Source: Chryseosolibacter indicum
Lineage (GTDB): Bacteria; Bacteroidota; Bacteroidia; Cytophagales; Cyclobacteriaceae
Assembly (NCBI RefSeq): GCF_018598585.1
Contig: NZ_JAHESD010000062.1
Span: forward strand, 1-32,883
Length of the DNA: 32,883 nucleotides
Direction of reading: 5' to 3'
The stretch's first letter is position 1; every line of letters begins with the position of its first letter. The translations under genes and the position numbers were made by a program. The notes below the pieces were generated by a model, which saw only the letters and a program-made list of their open reading frames with translations, made no database searches and was not told the origin of the DNA. Below are positions 32,258 through 32,883 of this stretch, in pieces.

Positions 32258-32883
32258 TCAAGCTACTGTATTAATCAATGTACCAATCGGTTCAATGGTA
32301 ATGTGTATGGTGTCGTTTTTTTGTAGTGTAAAATCGCTGGATGGTACAATGCCCGTGCCCGTCATTACAAAAGCACCTGCAGGGAAACTGCATTCACGAT
32401 ATAGAAAAGACACCAGGTCTTCGAACTTCCGTACTATCTGATTGATCGCGACATTCCCTTCGAAAACAATTTTATCTGAGCGAAGAATTTTCAAATAAAT
32501 GGTGGTATCAGGACTGAGCGGCTTCTCGGCAACGTAAATGCCCGGTCCTATTGCAGCTGCGCCATCGTAAGTTTTAGCCTGGGGAAGATAGAGAGGATTT
32601 TCCCCTTCAATGCTTCGTGAGCTCATATCATTACCAATGGTATATCCTATGATTTTACCCGAAGTTGTTACCACCAGCGTAAGTTCAGGTTCGGGAACAT
32701 CCCAGGCAGAGTCTTTTCGAATTCGCACTTTACCCCGATGACCAACAACACGATGCGGAGTTGCCTTGAAAAATATCTCCGGACGTTCAGCTTCATAAAC
32801 CCGGGCATAAAAATCACTTCCTCCCGCAGACTTCGATTCTTCCTGACGACCAACTTTACTTCTGTAATAAGTGACACCACATG
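32258..32883 (-). CDS. FAH-fold 2-keto-3-deoxy-sugar-acid dehydratase-like protein, 5' end cut by the window edge
   Basis: The frame is open from the right edge (first full codon at 32881) to the stop at 32258, 207 residues in all; a GTG at 32728 is internal to the domain and not the start. The segment CGVTYYRSKVGRQEE, then YARVYEAERPEIFFKATPHR, is FAH-family. The metal-ligand glutamates are in VPEPELTLVV, the aspartate in GNDMSSRSIEGENP, and the conserved lysine in QAKTYDG. Bacterial relatives include 2-keto-3-deoxy-D-arabinonate dehydratase, whose product is 2,5-dioxopentanoate, the substrate of the next enzyme. Other FAH hydrolases remain possible. Confidence 0.8.
   Translation of the reverse strand, partial: CGVTYYRSKVGRQEESKSAGGSDFYARVYEAERPEIFFKATPHRVVGHRGKVRIRKDSAWDVPEPELTLVVTTSGKIIGYTIGNDMSSRSIEGENPLYLPQAKTYDGAAAIGPGIYVAEKPLSPDTTIYLKILRSDKIVFEGNVAINQIVRKFEDLVSFLYRECSFPAGAFVMTGTGIVPSSDFTLQKNDTIHITIEPIGTLINTVA

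Noticed and set aside
1-32883. Search for CRISPR arrays, tRNA or rRNA genes, transposases, phage or toxin-antitoxin genes
   Set aside because: No spaced identical repeats, cloverleaf sequences, transposase motifs or phage proteins were recognised by eye in the window.

Overview
The window looks like part of a Bacteroidota chromosome, most likely from the Cytophagales side of the phylum. The evidence is a SusC/SusD pair, surface-type lipoproteins with acidic residues after the lipobox cysteine, several matches to the Bacteroidota -7 promoter element TAnnTTTG, and weak or absent Shine-Dalgarno sites. No rRNA, tRNA, CRISPR array, phage or insertion sequence was recognised. The sequence was read by eye, with no database search.

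Positions 1-13330 form a glycan-utilisation locus aimed at alpha-mannosides (high-mannose N-glycan or mannan). On the minus strand lie a GH38-type alpha-mannosidase (cut by the left edge) and a GH92 exo-alpha-mannosidase with an extra N-terminal carbohydrate-binding-like module. Divergent from them are susC, susD and a DUF3823 lipoprotein, closed by a perfect 12-bp terminator stem, then a GntR/UTRA regulator. The AT-rich region between the two arms holds repeated TATGTTCATA-type palindromes that are the best candidate operators for this regulator, plus a hairpin and a short leader ORF just before susC.

Positions 13477-15280 hold a luciferase-like flavin oxidoreductase divergent from a conserved hypothetical gene; an 8+8 inverted repeat lies between them. 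Positions 15442-21024 hold a compact minus-strand operon (duplicated spondin_N lipoprotein, two YHS proteins, a DoxX-like membrane protein, a DinB-like protein) divergent from an OmpR-type response regulator and histidine kinase. Positions 21600-24833 hold a secreted EthD-like protein and an FtsX/MacB-type ABC permease.

Positions 24834-25826 are a gene-poor kilobase with the most striking non-coding signal: GTAT repeated six times at exactly 11-bp spacing (25597-25655). A shorter 11-bp array of [G/T]TAT sits in the promoter gap between the spondin operon and the response regulator (18720-18763). OmpR/PhoB-family regulators bind 11-bp direct repeats, so the two arrays may be targets of the window's own two-component system; this is inference.

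Positions 25827-32883 hold an ROK-family sugar kinase with a LacI-type palindrome between its promoter boxes, a small stress-like operon (two small proteins and a GreA/Rnk-like factor), an MFS efflux protein, a small coiled-coil protein, and the end of a minus-strand operon coding an FAH-fold dehydratase/hydrolase and an alpha-ketoglutarate-semialdehyde dehydrogenase, which together resemble the lower half of an oxidative (Weimberg-type) sugar-acid pathway.
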